From: Fictibacillus nanhaiensis
Lineage (GTDB): Bacteria > Bacillota > Bacilli > Bacillales > Fictibacillaceae
Reading direction: 5' to 3'
Assembly (NCBI RefSeq): GCF_023715445.1
Contig: NZ_JAMBOD010000002.1
Location: forward strand, 248,001-312,000
Length of the DNA stretch: 64,000 nt
The position numbers and the translations under genes are program-made. This document shows positions 34,077-42,319 of this stretch, one piece after another. Under the pieces are notes generated by a model. It made no database searches, was not told where the DNA came from, and was given only the letters and a program-made list of their open reading frames with translations. Numbering within the stretch: the stretch's first letter is position 1; every line of letters begins with the position of its first letter.

Positions 34077-34090
34077 CGAACATATGTTCG
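34077..34090 (-). promoter_or_regulatory. LexA (Din) box
   Basis: CGAACATATGTTCG is a perfect palindrome and matches every position of the B. subtilis LexA consensus CGAACRNRYGTTYG. A further half-site CGAAC lies at 34066. It is closest to the YvrJ-type gene. Confidence 0.8.
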
Positions 34091-34180
34091 TAAATTAAGT
34101 ATAAAACGAAGGAGGAAAATTTACCATCATTCCTTTTTCATATTTAAATTTTGATTCCTTTGGCCTATACAACAAAAAAG

Positions 34181-34206
34181 GTTTAAATAATTTTTATAGT
34201 GGAATA
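34181..34206 (+). promoter_or_regulatory. Candidate SigB promoter of the 56-residue membrane protein gene
   Basis: GTTTAA at 34181-34186 and GGAATA at 34201-34206, 14 bases apart, resemble the SigB consensus GTTTAA-N13-15-GGGWAW. Confidence 0.4.
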
Positions 34207-34246
34207 AAGATACTAAGACGGAAACAAACAAAGGAGGAACAACAAA

Positions 34247-34417
34247 GTGGAACTTATTATTACGATGATATATACAATTTTAGGACTTGCCGCTCTAAGT
34301 TTAATTGCAACCGCTGCTGCAGTTTACTTTTCTAATAAAAAGATTAACGAGAAGATTGAAATCGCAAAACGTAAAGATGAAAGAATGGAAAATCAACATA
34401 CGTACGTATCGATCTAA
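34247..34417 (+). CDS. Small single-span membrane protein, 56 residues
   Basis: A short gene starting at GTG 34247, with AAGGAGG nine bases upstream. The product has one membrane span (IYTILGLAALSLIATAAAVYF) followed by a charged helix (KKINEKIEIAKRKDERMENQ). I do not recognise the family. A SigB-like promoter lies upstream and a strong terminator begins at the stop codon, so it is a one-gene unit. Divergent from the LexA-box gene. Confidence 0.7.
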   Translation: MELIITMIYTILGLAALSLIATAAAVYFSNKKINEKIEIAKRKDERMENQHTYVSI

Positions 34418-34448
34418 CAGCGTTTAAATAGACGCTGTTTTTTTTTGC
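34417..34448 (+). terminator. Terminator of the 56-residue protein gene
   Basis: AACAGCGT pairs with ACGCTGTT and a run of nine T follows. Confidence 0.92.
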
Positions 34449-34492
34449 GTTTTTTTCTGTTCCAATTATAACTTGCCCCCTACCATAAGAAT

Positions 34493-34527
34493 AAAAAACC
34501 TGTTTCACATGAACAGGTTTTCATCAA
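34493..34527 (-). terminator. ywdI terminator
   Basis: On the minus strand AACCTGTT pairs with AACAGGTT and T-rich sequence follows. Confidence 0.85.
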
Positions 34528-34534
34528 AATCCTA

Positions 34535-34858
34535 TTAAAAATCAAAAATAGAGTCTCCATTTCCATCGTTATCATCACTATCGTTATCATCATAATCCAT
34601 GTCATAGTCCATCAACGATTTTTTGTGTGGCTTAGCGGGAGGAGCAGTCACCATGCTTACCGGTTTTTGCACGGGATGTGACGGAACCCACTCTTTTACC
34701 GAAAGCTGATCGTCTTCTCCTGCTTCCATCATCAATTCACAGAGTGTATGGATGGCTGTGACATGTTCACGGAGCTTAGGAGAGTTTTCCCCTAATTGCT
34801 TGATTTCTGCTAGATGTTTCTCTATTTTTTTCGCAAACTGGCTTACTGGTATATTCAT
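34535..34858 (-). CDS. ywdI: YwdI family protein (DUF5327)
   Basis: A 107-residue soluble protein. The N-terminal helical half (IPVSQFAKKIEKHLAEI, LREHVTAIHTLCELMM) is the YwdI domain; the C-terminus is a very acidic Asp/Asn tail (DYDMDYDDNDSDDNDGN). Function unknown. In B. subtilis it lies near ung and ywdK; ung is absent here. Confidence 0.8.
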   Translation of the reverse strand: MNIPVSQFAKKIEKHLAEIKQLGENSPKLREHVTAIHTLCELMMEAGEDDQLSVKEWVPSHPVQKPVSMVTAPPAKPHKKSLMDYDMDYDDNDSDDNDGNGDSIFDF

Positions 34859-34930
34859 CTTTTCACCACAACTATCTTTTTTTCTTATTCTACCAAACGA
34901 TGTAATAGAATAAAATGACGTAAAGTAAAC

Positions 34931-35005
34931 TAGGCTGACGAAGGCGTTTCGTCAGCCTTAGTTGCCCTTATACTTTAAACTTTAACATGTTTCTACGTCG
35001 TTTAT
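34931..35005. repeat. Dispersed GGCTGAC hairpin element, copy B
   Basis: GGCTGAC (34933) and GTCAGCC (34951) form the stem; the following bases match copy A at 24412. The rest of 34859-35224 holds a GGCAGCT/AGCTGCC hairpin at 35049-35069 with TTTTT on the minus strand, and an open frame without a start codon. Confidence 0.6.
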
Positions 35006-35048
35006 CATCTTGTTAACAAGTTATTCCTTTCTTAACGTGCAGAAAAAG

Positions 35049-35069
35049 GCAGCTCTAAACAAGCTGCCC
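35049..35069 (-). terminator. Hairpin downstream of the 75-residue membrane protein gene
   Basis: GGCAGCT pairs with AGCTGCC around seven bases; on the minus strand TTTTT follows. It lies 155 bases after the nearest stop. Confidence 0.5.
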
Positions 35070-35224
35070 AATTGCTCCATTCCGCCCAATAACCCTCATT
35101 AACAAGCATACGTACGGTGATCCAGGCCGTAAGCATACGAGTGAATGCAAAAAAATAAATTTTATCTATTATTTTGAAATAGGACTCCCCCTTTTCTGTT
35201 AAATTTTTTTACACCAAACGATTG

Positions 35225-35452
35225 TTATGACGTATCTACCCAGCTGAACGCCTGCTTATTTAAAGTGCTGTTTACTTGCTGAGAATCAACGGCAATCACA
35301 TTTTCCGATTCATCATCCAGCAGTAATCTGCCCGATCCTTCCACCGCAGGGAGAGCTTGTCCTGTTTTCGGTACTGAAGCAGCTACCATATAATTTTTCA
35401 TAACAGACCCCATTAAAAGCAGAACCCAAAGGATGTACGTCATAACTTCCAT
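35225..35452 (-). CDS. Small hypothetical membrane-anchored protein, 75 residues
   Basis: One hydrophobic segment at the N-terminus (MTYILWVLLLMGSVM) followed by a polar domain (SGRLLLDDESENVIAVDSQQVN). ATG 35452 lies after GGGGAAGGGAAC; the open frame extends six codons to a TTG. I do not recognise it. The gap 35453-35807 upstream contains a TATAAT at 35686 that may serve the carbonic anhydrase gene, and otherwise nothing I can name. Confidence 0.55.
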   Translation of the reverse strand: MEVMTYILWVLLLMGSVMKNYMVAASVPKTGQALPAVEGSGRLLLDDESENVIAVDSQQVNSTLNKQAFSWVDTS

Positions 35453-35807
35453 GTTCCCTTCCCCTTTCAAAAAATAGAATAATAAGTTCCGATCTATTTA
35501 AACCCGTACTGGCAAGTTATCCTTTTTTCTTCCTCCCTTCGAACTTACCAATTTATGTGGTGTTATTTGCGATTATACGTACTTTCAACTAAAATGTTTG
35601 TCATAATGTGTTTTTGTTTAAAAGTTTCTATCAACAAAAAAACTGCTTCACATACAAAAAAGAGCAGATTGAGCACGTATTTTTGTATAATAGTCATTAT
35701 AAGCTTGAATAAGTTAGCGAGTTCAGGCTGATTATGATAGAAAAAGACGCAGACTTTACGATTATTTAATAGGAGAACTATTTTCTGTAGAAACGGGGAG
35801 GAAAATC

Positions 35808-36365
35808 ATGTCCATACTTAACGAAATCTTAACGTTTAATCACAAATTTGTTGAAAACAAAGAATATGAACCTTTTCAAACTACTAAATTTCCTGATAAA
35901 GGACTTGTCATCGTATCTTGCATGGATACACGTCTGACTGAACTAATGCCAAGTGCGATGAATCTTAAAAACGGTGATGTAAAAATTATTAAATCAGCAG
36001 GAGCGGTTATCTCGCATCCATTCGGCTCTATTATGAGAAGTATACTTGTCGCAATTTATGAGCTGAAAGCCGAGGAAGTGATGGTCATCGGTCACTATGA
36101 CTGCGGGATGAGCAATGTGAACGCCGATGGATTAATAGCTAAAATGAAAGATCGTGGAATTGAAGACACAACGTTTGATACTTTAAAATATTCCGGACTC
36201 GACTTAAAGAAATGGGTAAGAGGATTTGAAAGTGTAGAGGATTCGGTAAGAAACAGTGTAGAATTAGTAAGGAACCACCCGCTGCTTCCTGAAGGCATAA
36301 AAGTCCACGGACTTGTCATCGATCCTTCAACTGGAAAATTAGATATTGTAGACCGTGAAGAATAG
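35808..36365 (+). CDS. Beta-class carbonic anhydrase (YtiB-like)
   Basis: A 185-residue beta carbonic anhydrase interconverting CO2 and bicarbonate. Zinc ligands are Cys 38 in SCMDTRL, His 96 and Cys 99 in GHYDCGM; the Asp-Arg dyad of CMDTR is present. Length and sequence fit the short YtiB group. GGGGAGG lies seven bases before ATG. The leader from the TATAAT at 35686 would be about 115 bases. Confidence 0.9.
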   Translation: MSILNEILTFNHKFVENKEYEPFQTTKFPDKGLVIVSCMDTRLTELMPSAMNLKNGDVKIIKSAGAVISHPFGSIMRSILVAIYELKAEEVMVIGHYDCGMSNVNADGLIAKMKDRGIEDTTFDTLKYSGLDLKKWVRGFESVEDSVRNSVELVRNHPLLPEGIKVHGLVIDPSTGKLDIVDREE

Positions 36366-36370
36366 TTTGA

Positions 36371-36412
36371 TACCGAAAAAAACAAATCACAATCAGCTTT
36401 GTTTTTTTATTT
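36371..36412 (+). terminator. Carbonic anhydrase terminator
   Basis: AAACAAA pairs with TTTGTTT and the T-run continues; AT-only stem. Confidence 0.6.
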
Positions 36413-36551
36413 TTCTAAAATACTTGTATCTAATCCTAAAAAGTATAAAAACCTTATTTAAACCAACATGACAAGCAGGGGAATATTTTTATATCAACAT
36501 GAAACTTTTCAAGAATAGTAAAATCCTCCTGCTGCAATACAGCTTTTAGAT

Positions 36552-36577
36552 GTTTAGAATCTCCTGAATCCGTGAAT
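36552..36577 (+). promoter_or_regulatory. Candidate SigB promoter of the general stress gene
   Basis: GTTTAG at 36552-36557 and GTGAAT at 36572-36577, 14 bases apart, resemble the SigB pattern; the -10 is imperfect. Confidence 0.35.
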
Positions 36578-36615
36578 ACACACTATAACTTCGTTTTAAA
36601 GGAGAGGATATTAAA

Positions 36616-36966
36616 ATGATTAAACCAATTGTTCATGAATTTAACTCACAACAAGAATTAATTGCTGCTGCAAGTGATTTAAAAGCAAAAGGTATTCATG
36701 AAGACAATCTCTATGTCCTGTCACACGAAAAAAGCGACACCCGGGATCTTGCGGATAACGCGGATCTCAATACAATCGGATTAAAAGAAGAAGGATTAGG
36801 CACAGCGTTTAGCAATGTGTTCGAGTCCAGAGGGGATGAGCTGCGCAATAAGATGACTGAAATAGGGTTATCTGACGTAGAAGCTGATCAATACGAAAAA
36901 AGACTAGACATGGGTAAAATTTTACTCATTGTAAAAGATGAAGACAAAGTAACGAACTTGCCATAA
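36616..36966 (+). CDS. General stress protein 17M-like (YflT)
   Basis: A 116-residue soluble protein of the YflT/GSP17M family: the N-terminal VHEFNSQQELIAAASDLKAKGIHEDNLYVLSHE and the C-terminal YEKRLDMGKILLIVKDED are typical. These proteins are induced through SigB; the biochemical role is unknown. AAGGAGAGG precedes ATG. Single gene. Confidence 0.85.
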   Translation: MIKPIVHEFNSQQELIAAASDLKAKGIHEDNLYVLSHEKSDTRDLADNADLNTIGLKEEGLGTAFSNVFESRGDELRNKMTEIGLSDVEADQYEKRLDMGKILLIVKDEDKVTNLP

Positions 36967-37018
36967 GAAAAATAAAGAGTCGCTGAACCCAACCAGGGTA
37001 TAGCGGCTCTTTTTATGA

Positions 37019-37552
37019 TTATGCAGATTGCTTTATCTCTTCTAATTGGCGCTCATATATCGTTTTGAGCCTTAAAAGAGCCATCTTCATTTCTTGCTTC
37101 ATCTTCCATTTATAGAAAAAAGTCATATAACGTTCAAATGGATTCTTCTTGGAGGTGCTTTCACACACCCATGTTAGTTTTGTTGATCCAAGATCTTCAG
37201 AAAAGAAAATAGCAAACCTTAAATTGGTTTCTCCTTTATTAATCTGTATCTGATAATGAATACTTTTCCCAGGATCGCACCGGTCAATTCTTAAACTAGC
37301 CGGCACGCCATCCGTTTCCCAATATTGCGATGCTCCTTCTCCCTTATCGGGACCCACATACATAAAGGGAATGGTTTCATTTTCGTCCATTTGCCATTTC
37401 GGCCAACGTTTCACATGCAATAAAGATTCGTACAATTCATCTAAAGAAGTTTTCAAATGAAGCATTTCTTTGACTCTCCACCCGATTGGGACAAAAAAAG
37501 AAAACAAAATAAAAAAAGTAATCACAATGCCTGTAATCATCAAAACCACCAT
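37019..37552 (-). CDS. Membrane-anchored SRPBCC-type protein
   Basis: A 177-residue protein: one N-terminal membrane span (VVLMITGIVITFFILFSFFV), then a START-like beta-sheet domain (TSLDELYESLLHVKRWPKWQ, YWETDGVPASLRIDRCDPGKSIHYQI, LTWVCESTSKKNPFERY) and a charged C-terminal helix. Polyketide-cyclase-like SRPBCC domains bind small hydrophobic ligands; none can be named. ATG 37552 is chosen because AGGAGG lies seven bases upstream. It is divergent from the FAD oxidoreductase. Confidence 0.75.
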   Translation of the reverse strand: MVVLMITGIVITFFILFSFFVPIGWRVKEMLHLKTSLDELYESLLHVKRWPKWQMDENETIPFMYVGPDKGEGASQYWETDGVPASLRIDRCDPGKSIHYQIQINKGETNLRFAIFFSEDLGSTKLTWVCESTSKKNPFERYMTFFYKWKMKQEMKMALLRLKTIYERQLEEIKQSA

Positions 37553-37653
37553 GAACATCCCTCCTGATATCAATTATATTGAAAAATTTTCCCTTTCATG
37601 CAGTTTCCATTCTAGGTTTCCGGGGAATGAAAAGAGGACGAGGAGGAGTAAAA

Positions 37654-38868
37654 ATGAATTTACACAACGGTCAGTTGTTTTGGCCTTCCACATATACTGA
37701 TGAAATACAATATCAATCACTTGAAGAAAACATTTCTTGCGACGTGCTGATTGTCGGAGGCGGCATGTCTGGAGCTCTTTGTGGTTATACGCTAGGGAAA
37801 GAGACGGAACTGGACGTAGTTATCATCGACAGGAGAAAACCGGGTTATGGCAGTTCGTCTGCAACAACCGGACTTTTTCAGTTCTCTTGCGACAAGATGC
37901 TTCATGAACTTATTGAACAAAAAGGAGAGCAAGATGCTGTTTATTTTTATCAACTCTGCCAAAACGCTTTAGAGAACTTAAAAAAGATTGCTGAAAACTT
38001 ATCAGATGATCCAGAGTTCAGGGAACAAAAAAGCCTTTATTATGCAAGCACGGCTGAAGATGCAGATAAACTTGTCCGTGAATACGAAGCTTTGAAAAAA
38101 TACGATTTCCCTGTAGAGTATCTTGAACCCCAAGAGATTGCCTCCCGTTTTCCTTTTTCAAAACCCGCTGCTCTTGTAACGAGCGGAGCCGCTGATGTTA
38201 ATCCTTATAAATTTGTTCAGTTCCTGTTAAAAGACGCAAAAGATGCTGGTGTAAGAATGTATGAGGAAACCCCTCTTTTGCGAAAAACAAAGACTGTTCA
38301 TGGGTTTACTTGTGAATCTGAAAACGGAACGATTCAAGCAAGGTATATCATTTTTGCAACTGGCTATGAAAATGATTTTCTGGTCCAGCAGCTAGGAGCT
38401 GAACTAAAACGTTCTTATGCTATTGCAACCGAACCCCTGCCATCCTTAAAGACGTGTTACAAAGAATGGATGATTTGGGAAACAAAGCGACCGTATTTGT
38501 ATATGAGAACAACGAAAGATGGAAGAATTATTGCTGGAGGATTAGACGAAGATCAACCAGAAGCTCCATTAAATGATGGCATTATCGAGGAACGCGGAGA
38601 ACGGATCGTTCAAAAAATTATGGAACACCTTCCTGATCTGTCACCCGTTACTTCCCATTCTTGGTGTGCAACGTTTGGTGAGTCGCATGACGGACTGCCT
38701 TATATCGGTGAACATCCGAACCGGCTTGGTGAATATTATTGTTTAGGTTTTGGCGGAAACGGCACTGTTTATAGCATGCTGGGTGCTGAAGTCATTAAAG
38801 ATCTGATTACAAAAGGGTTTCATCCTGCATCAAGATTATTTACGATTGCACGCGCTGTAAGCTTGTAA
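37654..38868 (+). CDS. FAD-dependent oxidoreductase (DadA/YhfW-like, without Rieske domain)
   Basis: A 404-residue flavoprotein of the glycine/D-amino acid oxidase family. The FAD motif is VLIVGGGMSGALCGYTLG with IIDRRKPGYGSSSATTGLFQF, and the C-terminal flavin contact is LGFGGNGTVYSMLGAEVIKDL. Related Bacillus proteins such as YhfW carry an extra C-terminal Rieske domain, absent here. Substrate unknown. ATG 37654 follows GAGGAGG; the open frame extends 25 codons upstream. Confidence 0.83.
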   Translation: MNLHNGQLFWPSTYTDEIQYQSLEENISCDVLIVGGGMSGALCGYTLGKETELDVVIIDRRKPGYGSSSATTGLFQFSCDKMLHELIEQKGEQDAVYFYQLCQNALENLKKIAENLSDDPEFREQKSLYYASTAEDADKLVREYEALKKYDFPVEYLEPQEIASRFPFSKPAALVTSGAADVNPYKFVQFLLKDAKDAGVRMYEETPLLRKTKTVHGFTCESENGTIQARYIIFATGYENDFLVQQLGAELKRSYAIATEPLPSLKTCYKEWMIWETKRPYLYMRTTKDGRIIAGGLDEDQPEAPLNDGIIEERGERIVQKIMEHLPDLSPVTSHSWCATFGESHDGLPYIGEHPNRLGEYYCLGFGGNGTVYSMLGAEVIKDLITKGFHPASRLFTIARAVSL

Positions 38869-38876
38869 ATCAATAT

Positions 38877-38920
38877 TTTAAAGACACTGCTCCCGGTTTT
38901 TTTGGGGGTGTTTTTTTCAC
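38877..38920 (+). terminator. Terminator of the FAD oxidoreductase gene
   Basis: An imperfect stem (ACAC..CCC with GGG..GTGT) is followed by T7. Confidence 0.6.
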
Positions 38921-38941
38921 GTGTACAGGAACTCCTATAAA

Positions 38942-39048
38942 ATGGATAATGATGTGATAATAGTCATTTTTATATGATGAAGGACATTTTTTATGTGATG
39001 TTTGCCCTTTTTTATGTGATGATTACTTATTATTTTTATGTGATGATG
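38942..39048. repeat. 21-base periodic array 5, five units (TTATGTGATGA type)
   Basis: The GAT of the ATGTGAT core falls at 38956, 38976, 38997, 39018 and 39042, giving steps of 20, 21, 21 and 24. It lies between the terminators of two convergent genes and shares its motif with the short array at 28838. Confidence 0.7.
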
Positions 39049-39065
39049 TCTTGTTGATTCTCATT

Positions 39066-39099
39066 AAAAAAAAGCCAGCTGAATGTAGCTGGCTCCCCC
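39066..39099 (-). terminator. Terminator of the convergent hydrolase gene
   Basis: On the minus strand AGCCAGCT pairs with AGCTGGCT and T8 follows. Confidence 0.88.
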
Positions 39100-39103
39100 T
39101 AAA

Positions 39104-39901
39104 TTATGAAGCAGTCGGTGCTGCTGCAATCTGCTTTTTGATAAAATCAATCGACTTTTTATTAAAGATTTCAGGCTGATCGACATTGCAAACATGTCCA
39201 CAATCTTTTATCGTTAAAAGCTTTGAATGCTTTTTCTTATCGATGAATGCCTGAATCGGCGGCAAAAACATATAATCTTCCTCACCCATAATATAAAGTG
39301 TCGGGATTGGCATTTCTTTTCTTGTTAATTTTTGCAAAAACGGATTAATTTTAAGCGTTAATTTAAACCAGCGCTTAAATTCTTTTTGACATAGCTTTTT
39401 CGCCTCTCCAATAAACAATGAGCGAGATGCTTCATGTCTTTTTTTCGGCATGATCACCCATGCAAATAAGCTGTACAGCCACATATAGGGGATGAAAGAT
39501 TTGCATAAATTTCCGACAGCAATCAAAAACTGGGAACGGAAATTCATTTTCGTTACTGCTCCGCCAAGTGTCATGGAAGCTACCCGTTCTGGATACAGTT
39601 CAGCGATTGTCTGAATCAGTATCGTTCCTAAAGAAATCCCGACAAAATGCGCTTTTTGAATTTTCAAATAATCCATTACTTCCAGCACATCAAGGCTTAC
39701 TTCTTTAAATGAATATTTTTTCAGTAAAAATTTATCGGATTGCGATTTACCATGACCTCTTAAATCAACAAGTAATATATTAAAGTGTTGTTTAAATTCT
39801 CTAAGCTGTTTATACCAAATGGATGAACTGCCCCCTGCTCCATGGACAAAAATCACCCATTGATGATTTTTTTCGTGTGTGTACGTTTTGTAATGAAGCA
39901 C
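39104..39901 (-). CDS. Alpha/beta hydrolase
   Basis: A 265-residue alpha/beta hydrolase. The oxyanion motif is VHGAGGSSSIW, the strand-4 block VDLRGHGKS, the nucleophile elbow HFVGISLGTILI (Ser near 90), the acid lies in YIMGEEDYMF and the base in KDCGHVCNVD. An unusual basic helical cap region (PKKRHEASRSLF, KRWFKLTLK) suggests membrane or lipid contact. Substrate unknown. It is divergent from the yajQ gene. Confidence 0.85.
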   Translation of the reverse strand: MLHYKTYTHEKNHQWVIFVHGAGGSSSIWYKQLREFKQHFNILLVDLRGHGKSQSDKFLLKKYSFKEVSLDVLEVMDYLKIQKAHFVGISLGTILIQTIAELYPERVASMTLGGAVTKMNFRSQFLIAVGNLCKSFIPYMWLYSLFAWVIMPKKRHEASRSLFIGEAKKLCQKEFKRWFKLTLKINPFLQKLTRKEMPIPTLYIMGEEDYMFLPPIQAFIDKKKHSKLLTIKDCGHVCNVDQPEIFNKKSIDFIKKQIAAAPTAS

Positions 39902-40078
39902 AAAGTACTCCTCCTAGTGGTTAAAACATTCTGTGAATTTTCCAGCCTTCATTTTATCATACTATACCTTGTTTTGTACCCCTATAAGACGAAAAGAATG
40001 TGTACAAACTGGAAACATGACATATTTCTCTTTATACTGTAGTTATATAAACGAATAGAAAGTCAGGAGGTTTCATAA

Positions 40079-40576
40079 ATGGCTAAAGAAAGTTCATTTG
40101 ACATTGTTTCACAAGTCGATTTATCCGAAGTAGACAACGCGATTAATATTGCAACAAAAGAAATCACAACACGCTATGATTTTAAAGGAAGCAAAAGTGA
40201 AATCACACTTGATAAAGCAAGTGAAGAGCTAGTTTTGGTATCTGATGATGAGTATAAGCTTGAACAGCTAAAAGATGTATTGATTACGAAGTTGATTAAA
40301 CGCGGTGTTCCAACTAAAAACTTGGATTACAGCAAAATTGAACAAGCTTCAGGCGGAACAGTTCGCCAGCGTGCAAAGCTTGTTACAGGAATTGATAAGG
40401 ACAATGCGAAGAAAATCAACACATTGATCAAAAATTCCGGATTAAAAGTAAAGAGCCAGGTTCAGGATGATCAAGTCCGTGTAACCGGAAAGAATAGAGA
40501 CGATCTTCAGCAGATTATTGCACTTGTAAGAGAAGCAAACCTGCCGATCGACGTTCAGTTTATTAACTACAGATAA
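40079..40576 (+). CDS. YajQ family nucleotide-binding protein
   Basis: A 165-residue YajQ protein, the normal length, with the N-terminal [34 protein letters not shown] and the C-terminal [22 protein letters not shown]. YajQ homologues bind nucleotides, in Xanthomonas cyclic di-GMP, and may act as transcription co-factors. AGGAGG lies eight bases before ATG. Single gene with terminator. Confidence 0.95.
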   Translation: MAKESSFDIVSQVDLSEVDNAINIATKEITTRYDFKGSKSEITLDKASEELVLVSDDEYKLEQLKDVLITKLIKRGVPTKNLDYSKIEQASGGTVRQRAKLVTGIDKDNAKKINTLIKNSGLKVKSQVQDDQVRVTGKNRDDLQQIIALVREANLPIDVQFINYR

Positions 40577-40582
40577 AATACA

Positions 40583-40624
40583 GATAAAAAAAGCTTGAGG
40601 AATTTTCTCCTCAAGCTCTTTGTT
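40583..40624. terminator. Bidirectional terminator between yajQ and the next minus-strand operon
   Basis: AAGCTTGAGGA pairs with TCCTCAAGCT around TTTTC, flanked by A- and T-rich runs. Confidence 0.82.
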
Positions 40625-40901
40625 TGAAATTTTCTTTTGCTGAAAGCCATTCATAAACATGATGATATTGATAGTACCTCGTACCTTTTAGTTCGATACT
40701 CGGTATATCTGGATATTTACGTAAAAGTTCCTCTACTTCATTAAGCTTTAGTCCCACATAATTGTGCAGATCTGTTTCTTTAATCAGCACCGGATAGTCA
40801 GCAAAGCTGTTTCCTGGATTTTTAAAATGCTTTAATCCTTCCCCAATAAAATAACCGAGTGCTGCCAGTCCTAACCCAACCCAAAGTAAGCTGATCTCCA
40901 T
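40611..40901 (-). CDS. Small membrane protein with a helix-turn-helix-like domain
   Basis: A 96-residue protein: one N-terminal membrane span (LLWVGLGLAALGYFIGEGL), then a compact domain (VGLKLNEVEELLRKYPDIPSIEL followed by GTRYYQYHHVYEWL) whose length and hydrophobic pattern resemble an excisionase/MerR-type winged helix. Function unknown. Its ATG directly follows the stop of the upstream small coiled-coil gene with no spacer, so the two are coupled. A membrane-tethered DNA-binding or protein-binding module is conceivable. Confidence 0.65.
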   Translation of the reverse strand: MEISLLWVGLGLAALGYFIGEGLKHFKNPGNSFADYPVLIKETDLHNYVGLKLNEVEELLRKYPDIPSIELKGTRYYQYHHVYEWLSAKENFKQRA

Positions 40902-41126
40902 CTATACTGATTCCTTTTTGTCACTAGAATCTATCAGTTTCATCTGTTCAAGCTCCAGCCTCATCTTTTGCGTTTCGATCACATAATTGTCGTGCTTTAA
41001 TCTTTCAAGTTCAAGCTCATCTTTTAGCATTTTGTGTTTAAGTTTTGTTTGCGATTGAAAATGTCCTAATACGATTGCGATAATTGGAATTGAGAATATC
41101 ATAATGACTGAAATTGTCCCCGTCAT
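40902..41126 (-). CDS. Small membrane coiled-coil protein (PspB-like build)
   Basis: A 74-residue protein with one N-terminal span (VIMIFSIPIIAIVLGHF) and a long charged coiled coil (KHKMLKDELELERLKHDNYV). AGGAGG lies eight bases before ATG. The layout recalls phage-shock protein B, but I see no decisive sequence match. It is the first gene of a two-gene operon with the helix-turn-helix-like membrane protein. Confidence 0.65.
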   Translation of the reverse strand: MTGTISVIMIFSIPIIAIVLGHFQSQTKLKHKMLKDELELERLKHDNYVIETQKMRLELEQMKLIDSSDKKESV

Positions 41127-41213
41127 AGTGTGTTCCTCCTAGGAATTTTTACCTTATGTTCCAATAATACCAAATATAAACAGAACTCGTACAGACATAG
41201 AGATAAACTTTAT

Positions 41214-41930
41214 TTAAGATACTGCCTTTTTCACGCCTTCTTTTATGATGAGTTGAGATAACTTTGCCAAATCTTTCGCTTCTTGCTTCTGCGGATAAAT
41301 GGGAGGATGAACCTCAATATGAACGTTAGCCGGTTTAATCCAGAATCCCTGCTGCTCCATCATTTTATAGGAACCATTAATTGTTACAGGAATGATTGGT
41401 ACACCAGACTTCGTCGCCAACTTAAAGCTGCCGGCTTTAAATTCAGCCATCTCATCTCCTTTACTTCTCGTCCCTTCAGGAAAAATAACAAGAGATGTTC
41501 CGTTCCGAAGGAATTGTGCCCCTTCACTAATAGCTTTTACCGACTGCCGCACATTTTTCCGGTCCATGAAAAGACAGTTCAGCTGCTCCATCCACGTTCC
41601 GATAAAAGGCACTTTTTTCACTTCTATCTTTGAAATAAAAGCCTTTGGTTTTTGAAGATAGCCCAGCAATAGGGGGATATCAAAATTGCCTTGATGATTG
41701 CTTACAAAAAGAACTGCTGTGTCCTTCGGGATGTTCTCTTCCCCGCTTACCGTTATTTTTGAGCCGCTCAGTTTCACAAGAGATCGGGACCACTCTTTTA
41801 CCTTTACAACTACCAGTTCATCACGTTCTTGAATTCTGCCTGACCTCTGTAAATGCTTTACACGATAAAGAGCTGGTATCCATTTGATAAACACTGCCCA
41901 AAAATAAATAAACCAAATAATCGTTCTCAA
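41214..41930 (-). CDS. plsC: 1-acyl-sn-glycerol-3-phosphate acyltransferase
   Basis: A 238-residue membrane enzyme making phosphatidic acid from lysophosphatidic acid. The HX4D motif is NHQGNFD, followed by KKVPFIGTWMEQLNCLFMDR and the FPEGTRSKGD motif, then VPIIPVTINGS. One N-terminal membrane segment. The start is TTG 41930 with GGGGG six bases upstream. It follows the SLAP gene by 14 bases; both start with TTG, which may keep expression low. Confidence 0.92.
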   Translation of the reverse strand: MRTIIWFIYFWAVFIKWIPALYRVKHLQRSGRIQERDELVVVKVKEWSRSLVKLSGSKITVSGEENIPKDTAVLFVSNHQGNFDIPLLLGYLQKPKAFISKIEVKKVPFIGTWMEQLNCLFMDRKNVRQSVKAISEGAQFLRNGTSLVIFPEGTRSKGDEMAEFKAGSFKLATKSGVPIIPVTINGSYKMMEQQGFWIKPANVHIEVHPPIYPQKQEAKDLAKLSQLIIKEGVKKAVS

Positions 41931-41944
41931 AACCTTCCCCCGCT

Positions 41945-42319
41945 TTAACTAATTACTAATTCACGAGACTCACCACTAGGTGTATCATCCAAACTGCCTG
42001 CTGAAAAAATAAATGTCCAGGGCATACTTGTTTGAGCAGGAACCTCTAACGTGTATGAAGATTCGAACTCACCAATAGTCTGATCCTTTTCTTTATATAC
42101 GACTTTTTTGCCTAAAAGTGACATCGGAATTCTAGAATAATTGTTTAATAAAACCGTTACCAAAAATTCTTGCTTATGATTAAATGCAGTTTTTAATATT
42201 ACAGCCTGCTTCTCTTTTTTTTCCTCTGTATTTATTACAGAAAAGACACGCTCAATTTCAGATCGGTCTTTTGGTGCCAAAGTCTTGTCCCACGCTGATT
42301 CGAATACCAATTTTTGCAA
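41945..42319 (-). CDS. SLAP domain-containing protein (Bacillus type)
   Basis: A 124-residue protein beginning MQKLVFESAWDKTLAPKDRSEIE, the hallmark of the short Bacillus SLAP-domain family, with VTVLLNNYSRIPMSLLGKKVVY and TSMPWTFIFSAGSL. No signal peptide is seen. In relatives such genes lie near accessory SecA2-type systems or stand alone; the role is unclear. TTG start with AAAGGGTGAT upstream. First gene of an operon with plsC. Confidence 0.85.
   Translation of the reverse strand: MQKLVFESAWDKTLAPKDRSEIERVFSVINTEEKKEKQAVILKTAFNHKQEFLVTVLLNNYSRIPMSLLGKKVVYKEKDQTIGEFESSYTLEVPAQTSMPWTFIFSAGSLDDTPSGESRELVIS

Noticed and set aside
34108-34135. Isolated AAGGAGG ribosome site on the plus strand
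   Set aside because: No ATG, GTG or TTG follows at normal distance with an open frame.
35060-35190. Minus-strand open frame with a Trp-rich product (EGYWAEWSNWAACLEL)
   Set aside because: No start codon at a usable distance from the only ribosome-like site; could be a relic, but support is too thin to list.
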